From Chitiniphilus purpureus (GTDB taxonomy: Bacteria; Pseudomonadota; Gammaproteobacteria; Burkholderiales; Chitinibacteraceae), in contig NZ_CP106753.1 of assembly GCF_025642115.1 (NCBI RefSeq), positions 2,317,501 to 2,381,500 on the forward strand: a DNA stretch of 64,000 bases. Reading direction: 5' to 3'. The notes beneath the pieces are model-generated. The model was not told the origin of the DNA. It worked only from the letters and a program-made list of their open reading frames with translations, and ran no database searches. The translations under genes were made by a program, and so were the position numbers. Below, one piece after another: positions 1 through 8,292 of the stretch; position 1 is the stretch's first letter; every line of letters starts with the position of its first letter.

Positions 1-767
1 AGAAGGTCGCCGAGGAAACCCCGGAAAAGATCATCAAGATCGAAGTCGATCCGCTGGTCGGCATGCAGCCGTTCCAGAGTCGCGACGCTGCGTTTGCGCT
101 GGGCCTTGCCGGTGACCAGGTCGCCGCGTTTTCCAAGCTGATGCTGGGTGCCTACAAGGCCTTCGTCGAGAATGACTTCGCGCTGTTCGAAGTGAACCCG
201 CTGGCACTGCGTGAAAACGGCCAGCTCGCCTGCGTCGACGGCAAGATCAACCTCGACTCCAACGCCCTCTATCGCCACCCGGCCCTCTTGGCCCAGCGCG
301 ACAAGAGCCAGGAGAACGAGCGCGAGGTGAAGGCCTCCGAGTTCGATCTGAACTACGTGGCACTGGAAGGCAACATCGGCTGCATGGTGAACGGCGCCGG
401 CCTCGCGATGGCCACCATGGACATCATCAAGCTCAAGGGCGGCCAGCCGGCCAACTTCCTGGACGTGGGCGGCGGCGCCACCAAGGAGCGCGTGATCGAA
501 GCCTTCAAGCTGATCCTGGCCGATACCTCGGTCAAGGGCGTGCTGATCAACATCTTCGGCGGCATCGTCCGTTGCGACATGATCGCCGAGGCCATCATCG
601 CCGCAGTGAAGGAAGTGAACGTGACCGTGCCGGTGGTGGTGCGTCTGGAGGGCAACAACGCTGAACTTGGCGCCAAGATCCTCGACGAATCCGGCCTCAA
701 GCTGACCTCGGCCCAGGGCCTGAACGATGCGGCCGAGAAGATCGTTGCTGCCGTTGCCGCCCTGTAG
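1..767 (+). CDS. sucC: Succinyl-CoA synthetase beta subunit, 3' part
   Basis: This is the C-terminal part of the ADP-forming succinyl-CoA ligase beta subunit, which with SucD interconverts succinyl-CoA and succinate plus ATP in the TCA cycle. The reading frame is open from base 3 at the window edge, so the start codon lies outside. Family motifs are visible: [12 protein letters not shown], the IFGGIVRCD segment near the nucleotide/phosphohistidine site, and [11 protein letters not shown] near the C-terminus. The stop is at 765-767. sucD follows 146 bases downstream in the usual order. The call is firm; only the N-terminus is missing. Confidence 0.96.
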   Translation, partial: KVAEETPEKIIKIEVDPLVGMQPFQSRDAAFALGLAGDQVAAFSKLMLGAYKAFVENDFALFEVNPLALRENGQLACVDGKINLDSNALYRHPALLAQRDKSQENEREVKASEFDLNYVALEGNIGCMVNGAGLAMATMDIIKLKGGQPANFLDVGGGATKERVIEAFKLILADTSVKGVLINIFGGIVRCDMIAEAIIAAVKEVNVTVPVVVRLEGNNAELGAKILDESGLKLTSAQGLNDAAEKIVAAVAAL

Positions 768-770
768 ATC

Positions 771-902
771 TGTGAGGAGTGAGGCGTTAGGAGTGAGGTG
801 CAACCCCGCTGCTAATTCCTTTCCCGGCACTATTTGAGATGAACAGGTCGTGATGGTGATGTGTGAGGTTTTACCCCTCACCCCTCACCCCTCACACCTC
901 AC
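771..902. repeat. Complementary GTGAGG / CCTCAC repeat tracts between sucC and sucD
   Basis: Three GTGAGG-type units lie at 771-798 just after the sucC stop. A tract of CCCTCAC heptads lies at about 873-902 just before the sucD ribosome binding site. The two tracts are largely reverse complements, so an mRNA spanning both genes could form a long stem over about 130 bases that ends at the sucD start. The repeats are seen directly; folding and any regulatory role are inference. Confidence 0.6.
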
Positions 903-913
903 AAGGAAAAATC

Positions 914-1801
914 ATGAGCGTTCTCGTCAACAAAGACACGAAAGTGCTGGTGCAAGGTTTCACCGGCAAGAACGGCACCTTCCACGCCGAACAGGCGCTG
1001 AAGGTCGGTACCAAGGTGGTCGGCGGCGTGACCCCGGGCAAGGGTGGCAGCGAGCACCTGGGCCTGCCGGTGTTCAACACCATGAAGGACGCGGTGCGCG
1101 CCACACAAGCCGATGCCTCGGTGATCTACGTGCCCGCGGCCTTCGCCAAGGATTCCATCCTCGAAGCCATCGATTCGGGTGTGAAGCTGATCGTCTGCAT
1201 CACCGAAGGCGTGCCGACCCTGGACATGCTGTACGTGAAGAAGGCCGTGGACGAAGCCGGCATCCGACTGATCGGCCCGAACTGCCCCGGCGTGATCACC
1301 CCGGGCGAGTGCAAGATCGGCATCATGCCGTGGCACATCCATAACCCGGGCCGCATCGGTATCGTCTCGCGCTCCGGCACGCTGACCTATGAAGCCGTGG
1401 CGCAGACCACCGCGCTGGGCCTGGGCCAGTCGACCTGCATCGGCATCGGTGGCGATCCGATCCCGGGCACCAGCCATATCGATGCGCTGAAGCTGTTCCA
1501 GGACGATCCGGATACCGACGCCATCGTGATGATCGGCGAGATCGGCGGCACCGCCGAGGAAGAAGCGGCCGAATTCGCCAAGAGCTACGTCAAGAAGCCG
1601 GTGGTCGGCTACATCGCTGGTGTGACCGCGCCCAAGGGCAAGCGCATGGGCCATGCCGGTGCCATCATCTCCGGCGGCAAGGGCACGGCCGAGGAGAAGT
1701 TCAAGGCATTCGAGCGCGCCGGCATCGCGTATACCCGCAGCCCGGCCGAGATCGGCAAGACCATGTTCGAACTGCTCAAGAGCAAGGGTCTCGTGAAGTA
1801 A
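914..1801 (+). CDS. sucD: Succinyl-CoA synthetase alpha subunit
   Basis: This is the alpha subunit of succinyl-CoA ligase (295 aa, the normal family length). It binds CoA in an N-terminal Rossmann domain and carries the phosphorylated histidine, His247 in the [12 protein letters not shown] motif. The ATG at 914 is chosen because AAGGA sits just upstream; a longer frame from 863 would translate the CCTCAC repeats and has no ribosome binding site. It forms an operon with sucC. Confidence 0.97.
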   Translation: MSVLVNKDTKVLVQGFTGKNGTFHAEQALKVGTKVVGGVTPGKGGSEHLGLPVFNTMKDAVRATQADASVIYVPAAFAKDSILEAIDSGVKLIVCITEGVPTLDMLYVKKAVDEAGIRLIGPNCPGVITPGECKIGIMPWHIHNPGRIGIVSRSGTLTYEAVAQTTALGLGQSTCIGIGGDPIPGTSHIDALKLFQDDPDTDAIVMIGEIGGTAEEEAAEFAKSYVKKPVVGYIAGVTAPKGKRMGHAGAIISGGKGTAEEKFKAFERAGIAYTRSPAEIGKTMFELLKSKGLVK

Positions 1802-1820
1802 CCTCAGCCTGTATTGCTGG

Positions 1821-1854
1821 ATGCAAAACGCCACCCTCGGGTGGCGTTTTGCAT
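1821..1854. terminator. Bidirectional intrinsic terminator after sucD
   Basis: A perfect 15-bp stem (ATGCAAAACGCCACC and its complement) with a 4-base loop starts 19 bases after the sucD stop. Runs of A and T in the two arms make it work on either strand, so it can end both sucCD and the convergent small gene at 1901-2062. Confidence 0.9.
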
Positions 1855-1900
1855 GGCGCGCCGCCCCCCGTATGGGTGGCGCCGCAGCATTGCTGCCGCG

Positions 1901-2062
1901 TCAGTCCGGACAGTACTGATAGGCGTAGATGCAGACCTGATTGGTCGAGCCCTGTTCGCACACATTGCGCTTGATTTCGCACCACAGCGACTCGGCCGAA
2001 GCAGGTGCCGAAACGGCCAGCAGCATCCCCAGGCCGGCAAGCAATGCAGTCAGTCTTTTCAT
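1901..2062 (-). CDS. Small secreted tetracysteine peptide
   Basis: This 53-aa protein has a clear Sec signal peptide: KR at residues 2-3, a Leu/Ala-rich core, and a cleavage site after APASA at residue 23. The predicted mature peptide is only 30 residues and holds four cysteines (28, 35, 44 and 51), which could form two disulfides in the periplasm. The ATG at 2062 is chosen over one seven codons upstream because AAGGAAG precedes it at good spacing. It converges on sucD and shares its terminator. I do not recognise the family; function unknown. Confidence 0.65.
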   Translation of the reverse strand: MKRLTALLAGLGMLLAVSAPASAESLWCEIKRNVCEQGSTNQVCIYAYQYCPD

Positions 2063-2083
2063 GGTCCAGTCTTCCTTGCTCAA

Positions 2084-2757
2084 TCATTGGTTTTGGATCG
2101 GAACACGCTTGGCCGGCGCAAGGCCGGCTGCGCCAACCCATTAAAGCAGCGTGTAGGCAGATTGCAAGGAATCGTATGGAAAAAAACGCGGCCTGAGTAC
2201 TGCCGGCATCAGCATGCCGTCGCGCGCCCACACCGGGCTGCGCTGGAGCAGGTTGCCAGCCATATCGGTGGCCACTTTCCCGCCCACGCCTATGGGCCGT
2301 CCGGTGCAACTATTCGCACCCGCCGGTGCCGCTTGCAGCAGCGGCATCGATTACCCTGTATAGCCCTCAAACAGGCAGGGCAGCTGCGCAGAAGGGGGGC
2401 GTTGCCCCCGTTTTGCGTCTTATTCCTTTCAGGATGAACGGAGCATGGGCTGGCTTGCGCTGCCCAGGCCGGTGGCTATATTTGCTTGGCATGTCTGCTT
2501 GCCTTGCACCGTACGAATCAGGGGTGGTTGAGCAATTTCTGCGCGTGGCAATGGCGTCCACATCCACATGGATGCAATGGCTGATGCAACCCCAATAGGC
2601 ATGCGCCCTCGCCCTGGAACGCGCAGGTGAAATCGGCAAGCCTGACTGCAGCGCCCGGTGCAATTCTCTATTCATTGGAAAACATTGACGAGTCGGCGGC
2701 GGTATGGCTGACCCTGCTATTTGAATACGTATTTCAACCCCGATAGGTGGAGGGGCC
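2084..2757. other. Region with no supported gene
   Basis: About 670 bases between the small secreted peptide and the muramidase. Open frames here (for example 2326-2598) lack ribosome binding sites, recognisable motifs and sensible composition. It may hold promoters for the flanking divergent genes, but I see no convincing consensus. Confidence 0.5.
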
Positions 2758-3327
2758 ATGAGCAAGTTATTAGACGAGCATGATTTTGAAGCGGCGGCTT
2801 TCGAGATCAAATGCGATATCGCGGCCATCAAGGCCATTGCCGATGTCGAGAGCGCCGGAGCCGGGTTCCTGTCCGATGGGCGGGCAAAGATTCTTTTCGA
2901 AGGGCACGTTTTCTACAAATACACCAAGGGCAGGCATCTGCAGTCGGATATCAATTATCCGAAATGGACAAGACAATATTATGTCGGCGGTGTGGGCGAA
3001 TATGACCGCCTGACCAAGGCCGAGGCATTGGACAAGGCCGCCGCACGGATGTCGGCGAGCTACGGCAAATTCCAGATCATGGGGTTCAATTTCGCCCTAT
3101 GCGGATGCGCATCGGTGGATGCGTTCTATGACGAGATGCAGGAAAGCGAAGGGCGGCATCTTGAAGCGCTGGTGGCCTATATAAGACAGGTCGGCTTGGG
3201 AGGGGCGTTGCGCAGCAAGGATTGGGTGGAGTTTTCCCGACGCTATAACGGACCGGAATACTGGAAGAACAGCTACGACAGGAAATTGGCGGAGGCGTAC
3301 AAGAAATACACCAAACAGCAGTCCTAG
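2758..3327 (+). CDS. N-acetylmuramidase-family protein (DUF3380-like)
   Basis: This 189-aa protein matches the phage-type N-acetylmuramidase family (DUF3380), which cleaves the glycan strand of peptidoglycan. The family core is visible: DVESAGAGFL with the probable catalytic Glu31, the KILFEGHVFY segment, and SASYGKFQIMGFN. There is no signal peptide or separate cell-wall-binding domain. GGAGG lies 5 bases before the ATG. Base composition is lower in GC than the chromosomal genes around it, which suggests transfer. It could be a remnant endolysin or part of a toxin/immunity or secretion cassette; the genes beside it do not decide this. Confidence 0.8.
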   Translation: MSKLLDEHDFEAAAFEIKCDIAAIKAIADVESAGAGFLSDGRAKILFEGHVFYKYTKGRHLQSDINYPKWTRQYYVGGVGEYDRLTKAEALDKAAARMSASYGKFQIMGFNFALCGCASVDAFYDEMQESEGRHLEALVAYIRQVGLGGALRSKDWVEFSRRYNGPEYWKNSYDRKLAEAYKKYTKQQS

Positions 3328-3447
3328 CCCTTCATCGAAATCCGGTTCCATTGTCGGCTCATGACATCGGTGTGGCGGGAACGAGCAACGGATGCCTGAT
3401 GCATTGACGGTTGGTCTTTGTGGCAGTGTTGAGGAACGGAGTGGCAA

Positions 3448-3567
3448 ATGACGGATGACCATCCTGCTGGCGGCAAGCAGACCGGTTTTCGCACCGTGGA
3501 TCGGTTGCTCAATATCGTTGGCGCGCTTGCCGCTGTCGCAGCCACGATCTGTGGGGCATTGTGCTGA
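3448..3567 (+). CDS. Short ORF with one membrane segment, probably the 5' part of the next gene
   Basis: This is a 39-codon frame with a good ribosome binding site (GGAG, 6 bases before the ATG). After a polar N-terminus it encodes one hydrophobic segment (LLNIVGALAAVAATICGAL), then stops at 3565-3567. The stop overlaps the start of the next frame by 7 bases. The next frame begins at once with a coiled-coil-like helix, so the natural reading is one membrane-anchored protein split by a frameshift near the GGGG at 3553-3556. Sequencing error, genuine mutation and programmed slippage cannot be told apart here. Confidence 0.5.
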   Translation: MTDDHPAGGKQTGFRTVDRLLNIVGALAAVAATICGALC

Positions 3568-4328
3568 AGATCCAGGTCGATCAGCAGAATTCACGGGTGG
3601 AAGCGTTGAAGGTGGAGATCAGCAAGGCTGAAAGCGGGCGTGAGGAACGCAAGCTGGACCTCGATATGATGCTGAAGGTGTTTTCCGAGCTGACCGATAT
3701 CTACAAGACCCAGGACCAGTCGGATGAAATGCTGGTGAACCGCCTGACCGCCGTGTCGGCACTGGTCCTTGCCATTCCCAACCAGCCGGTGCGTGACCGG
3801 TTGTGGGACGCGATCGCGGTTGCTCTGGAGGTGCAGGGCAAGCGATCCGGGGCGCAGGTGGCGCAGCAGGCCTGTGTCATCAAGGAAAGCGTGGATGCGG
3901 CGCTTTTCGATGTGGAATCAGCGGAAAATGCGCCGGCAGCCGCGGTGAGCAATCAACAATTGCAGGTCTGGGCCAGCAAGGGCAATGCCTCCAGCCCGCG
4001 CTGGGGTTCGCTCAACTACAACCTCTTCTGGTGCGAGGATGCTGCAAATCCAAATGCTGCACTCGCAGCGGCTACGCAAGCCAAGGCATTGAAAACGCTG
4101 GACCCCGAAGCAAAAGGCGAATGGCGGGTCAGGAAGCTTCCCAAAGGCGTCAATAGCAGAAGCGGTTATCAGATCCATAGGAACCTGATCCGCGCCAGTT
4201 CCAAGGAAGAGGCCGCCATCGGCGGGATATTTGCAACAGCCCTTTCCGAGTACGGCTCCCCAGGCTTTGTCGTCGAAGAAGTCGCCTATGCGTCTCCCGC
4301 TTCGATCAGCGTCTTCTTCTGCGGTTGA
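3561..4328 (+). CDS. Unknown protein with N-terminal coiled coil
   Basis: This is a 255-aa frame with a GTG first codon and no ribosome binding site of its own, which supports its being the continuation of the 3448-3567 frame. The first 60 residues are charged, helical and coiled-coil-like. The C-terminal third (about residues 150-255) looks globular, with Trp and aromatic residues and a final FFCG. I do not recognise the family. It follows the muramidase gene in the same orientation and may be part of the same accessory unit. Confidence 0.55.
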   Translation: MLKIQVDQQNSRVEALKVEISKAESGREERKLDLDMMLKVFSELTDIYKTQDQSDEMLVNRLTAVSALVLAIPNQPVRDRLWDAIAVALEVQGKRSGAQVAQQACVIKESVDAALFDVESAENAPAAAVSNQQLQVWASKGNASSPRWGSLNYNLFWCEDAANPNAALAAATQAKALKTLDPEAKGEWRVRKLPKGVNSRSGYQIHRNLIRASSKEEAAIGGIFATALSEYGSPGFVVEEVAYASPASISVFFCG

Positions 4329-4407
4329 GTGGCGGTTGTGGTGATACCCGCCGGGGCTCGCCAGCAAAAGTGGGACGCTTGATCGGGCAGGGACAGGTAC
4401 TGCGCGC

Positions 4408-4797
4408 CTAATGGCTGGAAAGGGCGGTCTCCGTATGCATCACGCACTGCCAGTTGCCGCTTTTGCGCACCCAGACCGACGAATCCGCCATGTCCTCGGT
4501 GACCTCGTCGGATTGACCGCGCTTGGCCACCGACTGCTTCACCCGGTAGGTGACGACCGCGGTGTCCTCGCTGGGGCGTGCCACCTGGATCTCGCTCAGC
4601 TCAAATGACCTGACCACCATTGGCGCCTGTTCCGCCATCTGCCGGAACGCGTCGCGGTCGAATGTCATTGCGCCATGCGAGCTGACCAGGATGGAAGGTT
4701 CGGCCAGCATGGAAATGGCGGTATCCGTATCGTCATCCACCAGTGCCTGCCAGAATCGGTTTTCCAGGTCGACCAGCTCTCGATTTGCCGTCTGCAT
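4408..4797 (-). CDS. SnoaL/DUF4440-like NTF2-fold protein
   Basis: This 129-aa protein fits the NTF2-like superfamily: an N-terminal helix (ELVDLENRFWQALVDDD), the IAMLAEPS-type strand start, then alternating beta strands ending in the VWVRKSGNWQCVMHTET segment typical of DUF4440/SnoaL-like proteins. Such proteins act as small-molecule binding or isomerase-like domains; no substrate can be inferred. AAGGAG precedes the ATG. It stands alone on the minus strand. Confidence 0.7.
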   Translation of the reverse strand: MQTANRELVDLENRFWQALVDDDTDTAISMLAEPSILVSSHGAMTFDRDAFRQMAEQAPMVVRSFELSEIQVARPSEDTAVVTYRVKQSVAKRGQSDEVTEDMADSSVWVRKSGNWQCVMHTETALSSH

Positions 4798-5126
4798 GAT
4801 GGGCTCCTTGGCTCAGGATGATGTTCCAATGTGCGCCTTGTCCAGATGGAGCGGCTATCAGGCATGGCGGAAGAGGGGTGTCAGTGTGTTCCTACATGGC
4901 ACGGTGGAACAGGGGTGTTGGAGCAGGGACTATCGGCGTAACATGCCGCTTTCTGGCATCCTGCCCAATACGAGAGTCATGTTGATGCGTAAGGGATGCC
5001 ATGCCCGTATGATTGATGTCGATATATGACAGCGCCGGTAGAAATGTCATAAAGATAGCCGTATTGCGTCGCTTTTTTTGTGTCCTTCTCCTTGATGATT
5101 TACTCGCCTGAGTGTCAATCAATTAA
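4798..5126. other. AT-richer spacer, no supported gene
   Basis: About 330 bases between two divergent genes. A minus-strand frame (4892-5122) is open but very basic, lacks a ribosome binding site and resembles no family I know. The right half is AT-rich and probably carries the promoter of the membrane protein gene that follows. Confidence 0.4.
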
Positions 5127-5477
5127 ATGTTGGGTAAATTGAGGCATTTTTTCACTAGCGCATTTCGGGGGCAGGCACCGCTATGGGTTGTATGGTGGGG
5201 CTTTGTCGTAGGTGGGTATATCTGGCTCAGGGTTCTGGGTGGCGGCTACTTTGCTTTGGCGATGTTTCTATCCACTACTCTCCATTGGGAAGTGTATGGG
5301 TCGATTTACTTTTCGTTGTTGTTTCCGCTATTGGTGTTAATCATATTGCATGCGGTTTTTTCCGTCTTATTTGTTTTCAGATGTGCGCCGAACACCCAGT
5401 CTGTATTCTTTGCCTCCGTGGCAAAGGCAGTAATTGTGGTCTTCATCATGTTCAGGATTATCTATCATTTAAGTTAG
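5127..5477 (+). CDS. Small integral membrane protein of unknown function
   Basis: This 116-aa protein has about three hydrophobic segments: around residues 18-50, 55-85 and 95-115. Between the second and third lies a short polar loop with the only cysteine. The DNA is clearly more AT-rich than its neighbours, suggesting horizontal origin. No Shine-Dalgarno sequence precedes the ATG, so the start is uncertain. I do not recognise the family. Confidence 0.5.
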   Translation: MLGKLRHFFTSAFRGQAPLWVVWWGFVVGGYIWLRVLGGGYFALAMFLSTTLHWEVYGSIYFSLLFPLLVLIILHAVFSVLFVFRCAPNTQSVFFASVAKAVIVVFIMFRIIYHLS

Positions 5478-5620
5478 CCCCTGCCCTATTCAAGGGGCAT
5501 CAAATGCCCAAGCCGGGCTTTGCGGTGGCTGGTTTGGAAACCTGGCCACTTGGCGAATCGGGCCGTGCCCCTGCAGCAAGACGGCACGCGTCTCGCAGCG
5601 CATCTCAAACGGAAGACACC

Positions 5621-6181
5621 ATGGGACTTTTGACCTTCAGTATCAACATTACCCTGGACGGCTGCGTCGATCACCAGGAAGGCATCGTCGACGACGAGAC
5701 ACGTGCCTTCTTCACCCGCCTGATGGACGAGAGCGGGGCGATGCTGTGGGGGCGCGTCACCTACGAGATGATGGAGCGCTACTGGCCGGCGGTCGCCCGC
5801 GGTGACGTGGCGGCGCCGCGGGCGATGCGCGAATGGGCGGTCAAGCTGGAGGCAAAGCCGAAGTATGTGGTGTCCTCGACGCGCAAGGACTTCCCATGGA
5901 CCCATAGTCACCACATCGCCGGCGAGCTGCGCTCTGCTGTACAGAAGCTCAAGGACGCGACCCCGGCCGGCGTGCTTCTCGGCAGCGGCAAGCTCGCGAC
6001 CGAGCTGGACCGGCTGGATTTGATCGACGAGTACAAGTTCCTCGTTCACCCCAGGATCGCCGGCCACGGCCCGACCCTTTACCAGAGCGGGCTGCCTGCC
6101 ACGAGGCGACTCGACTTGGTCTTGGTGAAGCCACTTGGCAATGGTGCGATCGCCATGCACTACCGGCCGGAGCGCGGCTGA
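5621..6181 (+). CDS. Dihydrofolate reductase-like (RibD C-terminal fold) protein
   Basis: This 186-aa protein belongs to the RibD_C/DHFR-like family that includes YyaP-type proteins. It starts with the typical TFSINITLDGCVDH strand and continues with MLWGRVTYEMMERYWP and KYVVSSTRKDFPW; the GVLLGSGKLATELDRLDLIDEY segment is the cofactor-binding region. These proteins are presumed NAD(P)H-dependent reductases of unknown substrate. The ATG at 5621 follows GGAAG; an upstream frame extension to 5183 only covers the preceding gene and spacer. Confidence 0.85.
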   Translation: MGLLTFSINITLDGCVDHQEGIVDDETRAFFTRLMDESGAMLWGRVTYEMMERYWPAVARGDVAAPRAMREWAVKLEAKPKYVVSSTRKDFPWTHSHHIAGELRSAVQKLKDATPAGVLLGSGKLATELDRLDLIDEYKFLVHPRIAGHGPTLYQSGLPATRRLDLVLVKPLGNGAIAMHYRPERG

Positions 6182-6602
6182 CCGGAGCGTGGCAGTCTGC
6201 CATGCGACGACAGGCCGACATGGGTCGGGCATGAACGTCTGCTGTGGCCGACCGGCTACAAGACAACAGCCGGCTCGCCCCGGCGGCAGACCACGGATAA
6301 GCAGCGAGGCCATCAGCATTTTTGAACAGGCCCTGATCGGCCGGGCACTCCACCGTGCACCGAATCCGCCGATGCCACAGCCGCGCCTGCCGCTCACCTA
6401 CGCCGATCCATTGCCGTACTGCCCAGCACTCGCTACACCACATCATCCCATCACACCGCGAAGCAACGGTGTCCATGCCGCTACCAAGCCCTAACGGCTT
6501 GAATTACAATCGCATCCGGTCCAAGCGGGCATGCCGGTCGGCATGCCCGCGCTGTTTTCTCTGGCCGCACCATCGGTGCGGCGCCTGTGCTGGAGCGTAT
6601 GC
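6182..6602. promoter_or_regulatory. Native upstream region of rimO
   Basis: No gene is supported in these 420 bases. A possible -10 element (TACAAT, 6505-6510) lies about 95 bases before the truncated rimO start, and a strong hairpin lies between them. This is the native promoter region that once drove rimO; it now drives only the 17-codon stub left by prophage insertion. The promoter call is tentative. Confidence 0.4.
6525..6558 (+). terminator. Hairpin with T-rich tail in the rimO leader
   Basis: A perfect 11-bp stem (GCGGGCATGCC, loop GGTC) is followed by a T-containing tail (GCTGTTTTCT). It resembles an intrinsic terminator but lies upstream of the rimO start codon at 6603. It could be a terminator of upstream transcription or an attenuator of native rimO. 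The stem is seen directly; the role is inferred. Confidence 0.5.
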
Positions 6603-6656
6603 ATGTCTTCCCCCAAAGTCGGATTCGTCAGCCTGGGCTGCCCAAAAGAGATTTAA
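6603..6656 (+). pseudogene. rimO: Severed native 5' end of rimO
   Basis: Seventeen codons remain of the original start of rimO. They read into the SLGCPK motif and then into phage DNA, giving KEI and a stop at 6654-6656. The remaining rimO gene continues at 57504 beyond the prophage. Joining the two flanks at the TG of the Cys codon restores an intact, in-frame N-terminus, which shows that the insertion was site-specific and precise. Confidence 0.9.
6629..6652. other. attL, left prophage junction
   Basis: The host sequence CTGGGC is followed by a TG at 6639-6640 and then the phage sequence CCCAAAAGAG. At the right end, phage sequence CTCTTTGGGG precedes TG at 57502-57503 and host TCCCAAGGCC. 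Joining the two phage arms around TG gives arms that are inverted repeats of each other at 9 of 10 positions, as expected for a serine-integrase attP centred on a 2-bp core. The TG core assignment is inferred from this symmetry. Confidence 0.8.
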
Positions 6657-6680
6657 TATAAACAATGAGAGCGGGCAAAG

Positions 6681-6711
6681 AAAAAGCCCCTGGAATGATC
6701 CAGGGGCTTTG
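6681..6711 (-). terminator. Terminator of the leftward early operon
   Basis: On the minus strand AGCCCCTGG pairs with CCAGGGGCT and is followed by a T-rich run. It lies directly after the last leftward gene and just inside attL, keeping early transcription from running into host DNA. Confidence 0.88.
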
Positions 6712-6713
6712 GT

Positions 6714-6983
6714 TTATGCAGCTTTTCGTGCGGTCAGCGGAGCCGGCTCGCTCAACACCCGCAACCAGCCTTGACCCTTCATCACGTTGCGATACACCTG
6801 GCGCGCCACGTTGAACGCCTCTTGTGCCACGTGCGGACCGTGCTCGACGATTTCCCCTGTGGTTGGATCGAGCAGGGCGAACTCCAGTGGTCGACCGTCG
6901 ACTGCAGAGCACGATAGCCCTTCGTGCCCGACTCCCTCAATGCGTGCGTGTTGTAGTGTGCCTGTTTTGGGGTCGCCGATCAT
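6714..6983 (-). CDS. Small phage protein, unknown function
   Basis: This 89-aa protein is the last gene of the leftward operon. Its ATG overlaps the stop of the upstream gene by 4 bases, and GAGG sits upstream. The middle (GRPLEFALLDPTTGEIVEHG) looks like a small beta-rich fold and the C-terminal half is helical. I do not recognise the family. Confidence 0.65.
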   Translation of the reverse strand: MIGDPKTGTLQHARIEGVGHEGLSCSAVDGRPLEFALLDPTTGEIVEHGPHVAQEAFNVARQVYRNVMKGQGWLRVLSEPAPLTARKAA

Positions 6984-7447
6984 GGGGTGGCCTCATTGGG
7001 TGCGTTTTGATCAAGTGCAATCGCCTCACGGCGGAGGATGGTGACGGCGAGCCGTGCTCGGGTGGTGGCTGCATTGAGCAGTCCGACTGTGATGCGTGGC
7101 AGCAGCTCAACGTAGCGGTCAATCAGTCCGGCGATGATGCGGCGCTGTTGTGTGCTGGGTCGGAGCGCCCTGGCTTGCTGCGCATGCGCTGTTTCGGCTG
7201 CGCGGGATAGCTGGGTGACGGCAGCACATGCATTGTCATAGAGCGGGCAATTGCGCAGCTCGCCGGCGATGAGCTGCAGGGCGACCATGGTCTCCAGCAG
7301 GATATCCAGGCTGATGCCATCAGCCCGGCCGCTGGCAAAGCGATGGGCGTGGCACAAGGCCAGCAGCTGGAAGTGTTGAGCGTCCTGCTCGCCAACCACC
7401 TGCCGCCCGGCAAGCATCAAGAGGGGATTGATCTGATCTCGTTTCAT
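6980..7447 (-). CDS. Helical phage protein, unknown function
   Basis: This 155-aa protein is translationally coupled to the Dam gene: its ATG lies in the ATGA that ends Dam. That overlap selects 7447 as the start over a longer frame that would cover the end of Dam. The sequence is almost all helical and rich in Ala, Leu and Arg, with no transmembrane segment. I see no family match. Its place beside a methylase suggests an early accessory role only. Confidence 0.65.
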   Translation of the reverse strand: MKRDQINPLLMLAGRQVVGEQDAQHFQLLALCHAHRFASGRADGISLDILLETMVALQLIAGELRNCPLYDNACAAVTQLSRAAETAHAQQARALRPSTQQRRIIAGLIDRYVELLPRITVGLLNAATTRARLAVTILRREAIALDQNAPNEATP

Positions 7448-8292
7448 GCGAGCATTCCGGAGAATAAGCCTGTTGATTGCAGTGCGCGGCTGCATGTGGG
7501 GTTGAGCCATAGGGTTTCGACGCGATCCAGTCCGCCATCGGCATGTGTGCCGCGCGTGCTGGTTTCCCAGCTGGCGTACAGCTCGTCGTAGAGCGGGCAG
7601 GTATAGCCCGATACCACCACCATGCCGGCACATTCGTGCAGCACGCGGGCCAGCTCACAGTGATCCTGGTCGCTCATCTCGTGGCGATAGCCTTTGCCGG
7701 AGCGGGTGACCGCTGTGGAGCGGGTGCCGTGGACGTAGGGCGGATCGACGTAGTGCAACGTTTGCGGCGCGTCGTGCTGCTGGATGATGTCCACCGCCTG
7801 CCGGCATTCGATCACCACGCCGGCGAGCCGCTCGGTAAATGCCTGGATCGCCGGTGGATAGTTGACCCAGTCGCGTGACGGATGGGTGGACTGGCGGTTG
7901 CCGTTGGCTCGAAACCCCGAGGCCGCCCCGGATGCCGAGTCGCTACCGAACCCCAGGAACGATCGCACCACGGTGCGGCGAGCCTGCTCGATGGGGTCGT
8001 CAGTCGGGATGTACGACTCGTCGAATTCCGCTCGGGCATAGGGGGTGTAGGCCAGCAACTGTGCCAGCCGAGAGGCTGACTGCTGATCGCGCAGCACGCG
8101 GAACAGGTTGACGATCTCGCCGTCGAGGTCGTTGTAGACCTCGACCATCCGCGCGCGCGGTTTGCGCATCAGTACGCTGCCGGCGCCGCCGAACGCCTCG
8201 GTGTAGATGCGGTGGTCTGGAAAATGCTGGATGATCCACGGTGCCAGCAGCCATTTTCCGCCGTGGTATCTCAGCGTTGGTCGGTGAGGCAT
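7444..8292 (-). CDS. DNA adenine methyltransferase (D12 class, Dam-like)
   Basis: This 282-aa protein is a D12-class N6-adenine methyltransferase, normal in length. The AdoMet-binding motif is EAFGGAGSVL (about 32-41), preceded by the YHGGK motif (9-13), and the catalytic motif IV is DPPY (183-186). It transfers methyl from AdoMet to adenine in phage or host DNA. Target specificity cannot be read from sequence. Phage Dam enzymes usually protect against restriction or tune replication and packaging. It overlaps the flanking genes on both sides. Confidence 0.93.
   Translation of the reverse strand: MPHRPTLRYHGGKWLLAPWIIQHFPDHRIYTEAFGGAGSVLMRKPRARMVEVYNDLDGEIVNLFRVLRDQQSASRLAQLLAYTPYARAEFDESYIPTDDPIEQARRTVVRSFLGFGSDSASGAASGFRANGNRQSTHPSRDWVNYPPAIQAFTERLAGVVIECRQAVDIIQQHDAPQTLHYVDPPYVHGTRSTAVTRSGKGYRHEMSDQDHCELARVLHECAGMVVVSGYTCPLYDELYASWETSTRGTHADGGLDRVETLWLNPTCSRALQSTGLFSGMLA

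Noticed and set aside
2326-2598. 90-codon frame on the plus strand
   Set aside because: No ribosome binding site, no motif and an implausible composition in a GC-rich spacer.
4892-5122. 76-codon basic frame on the minus strand
   Set aside because: No ribosome binding site and no family resemblance; it probably overlaps the promoter of the membrane protein gene.
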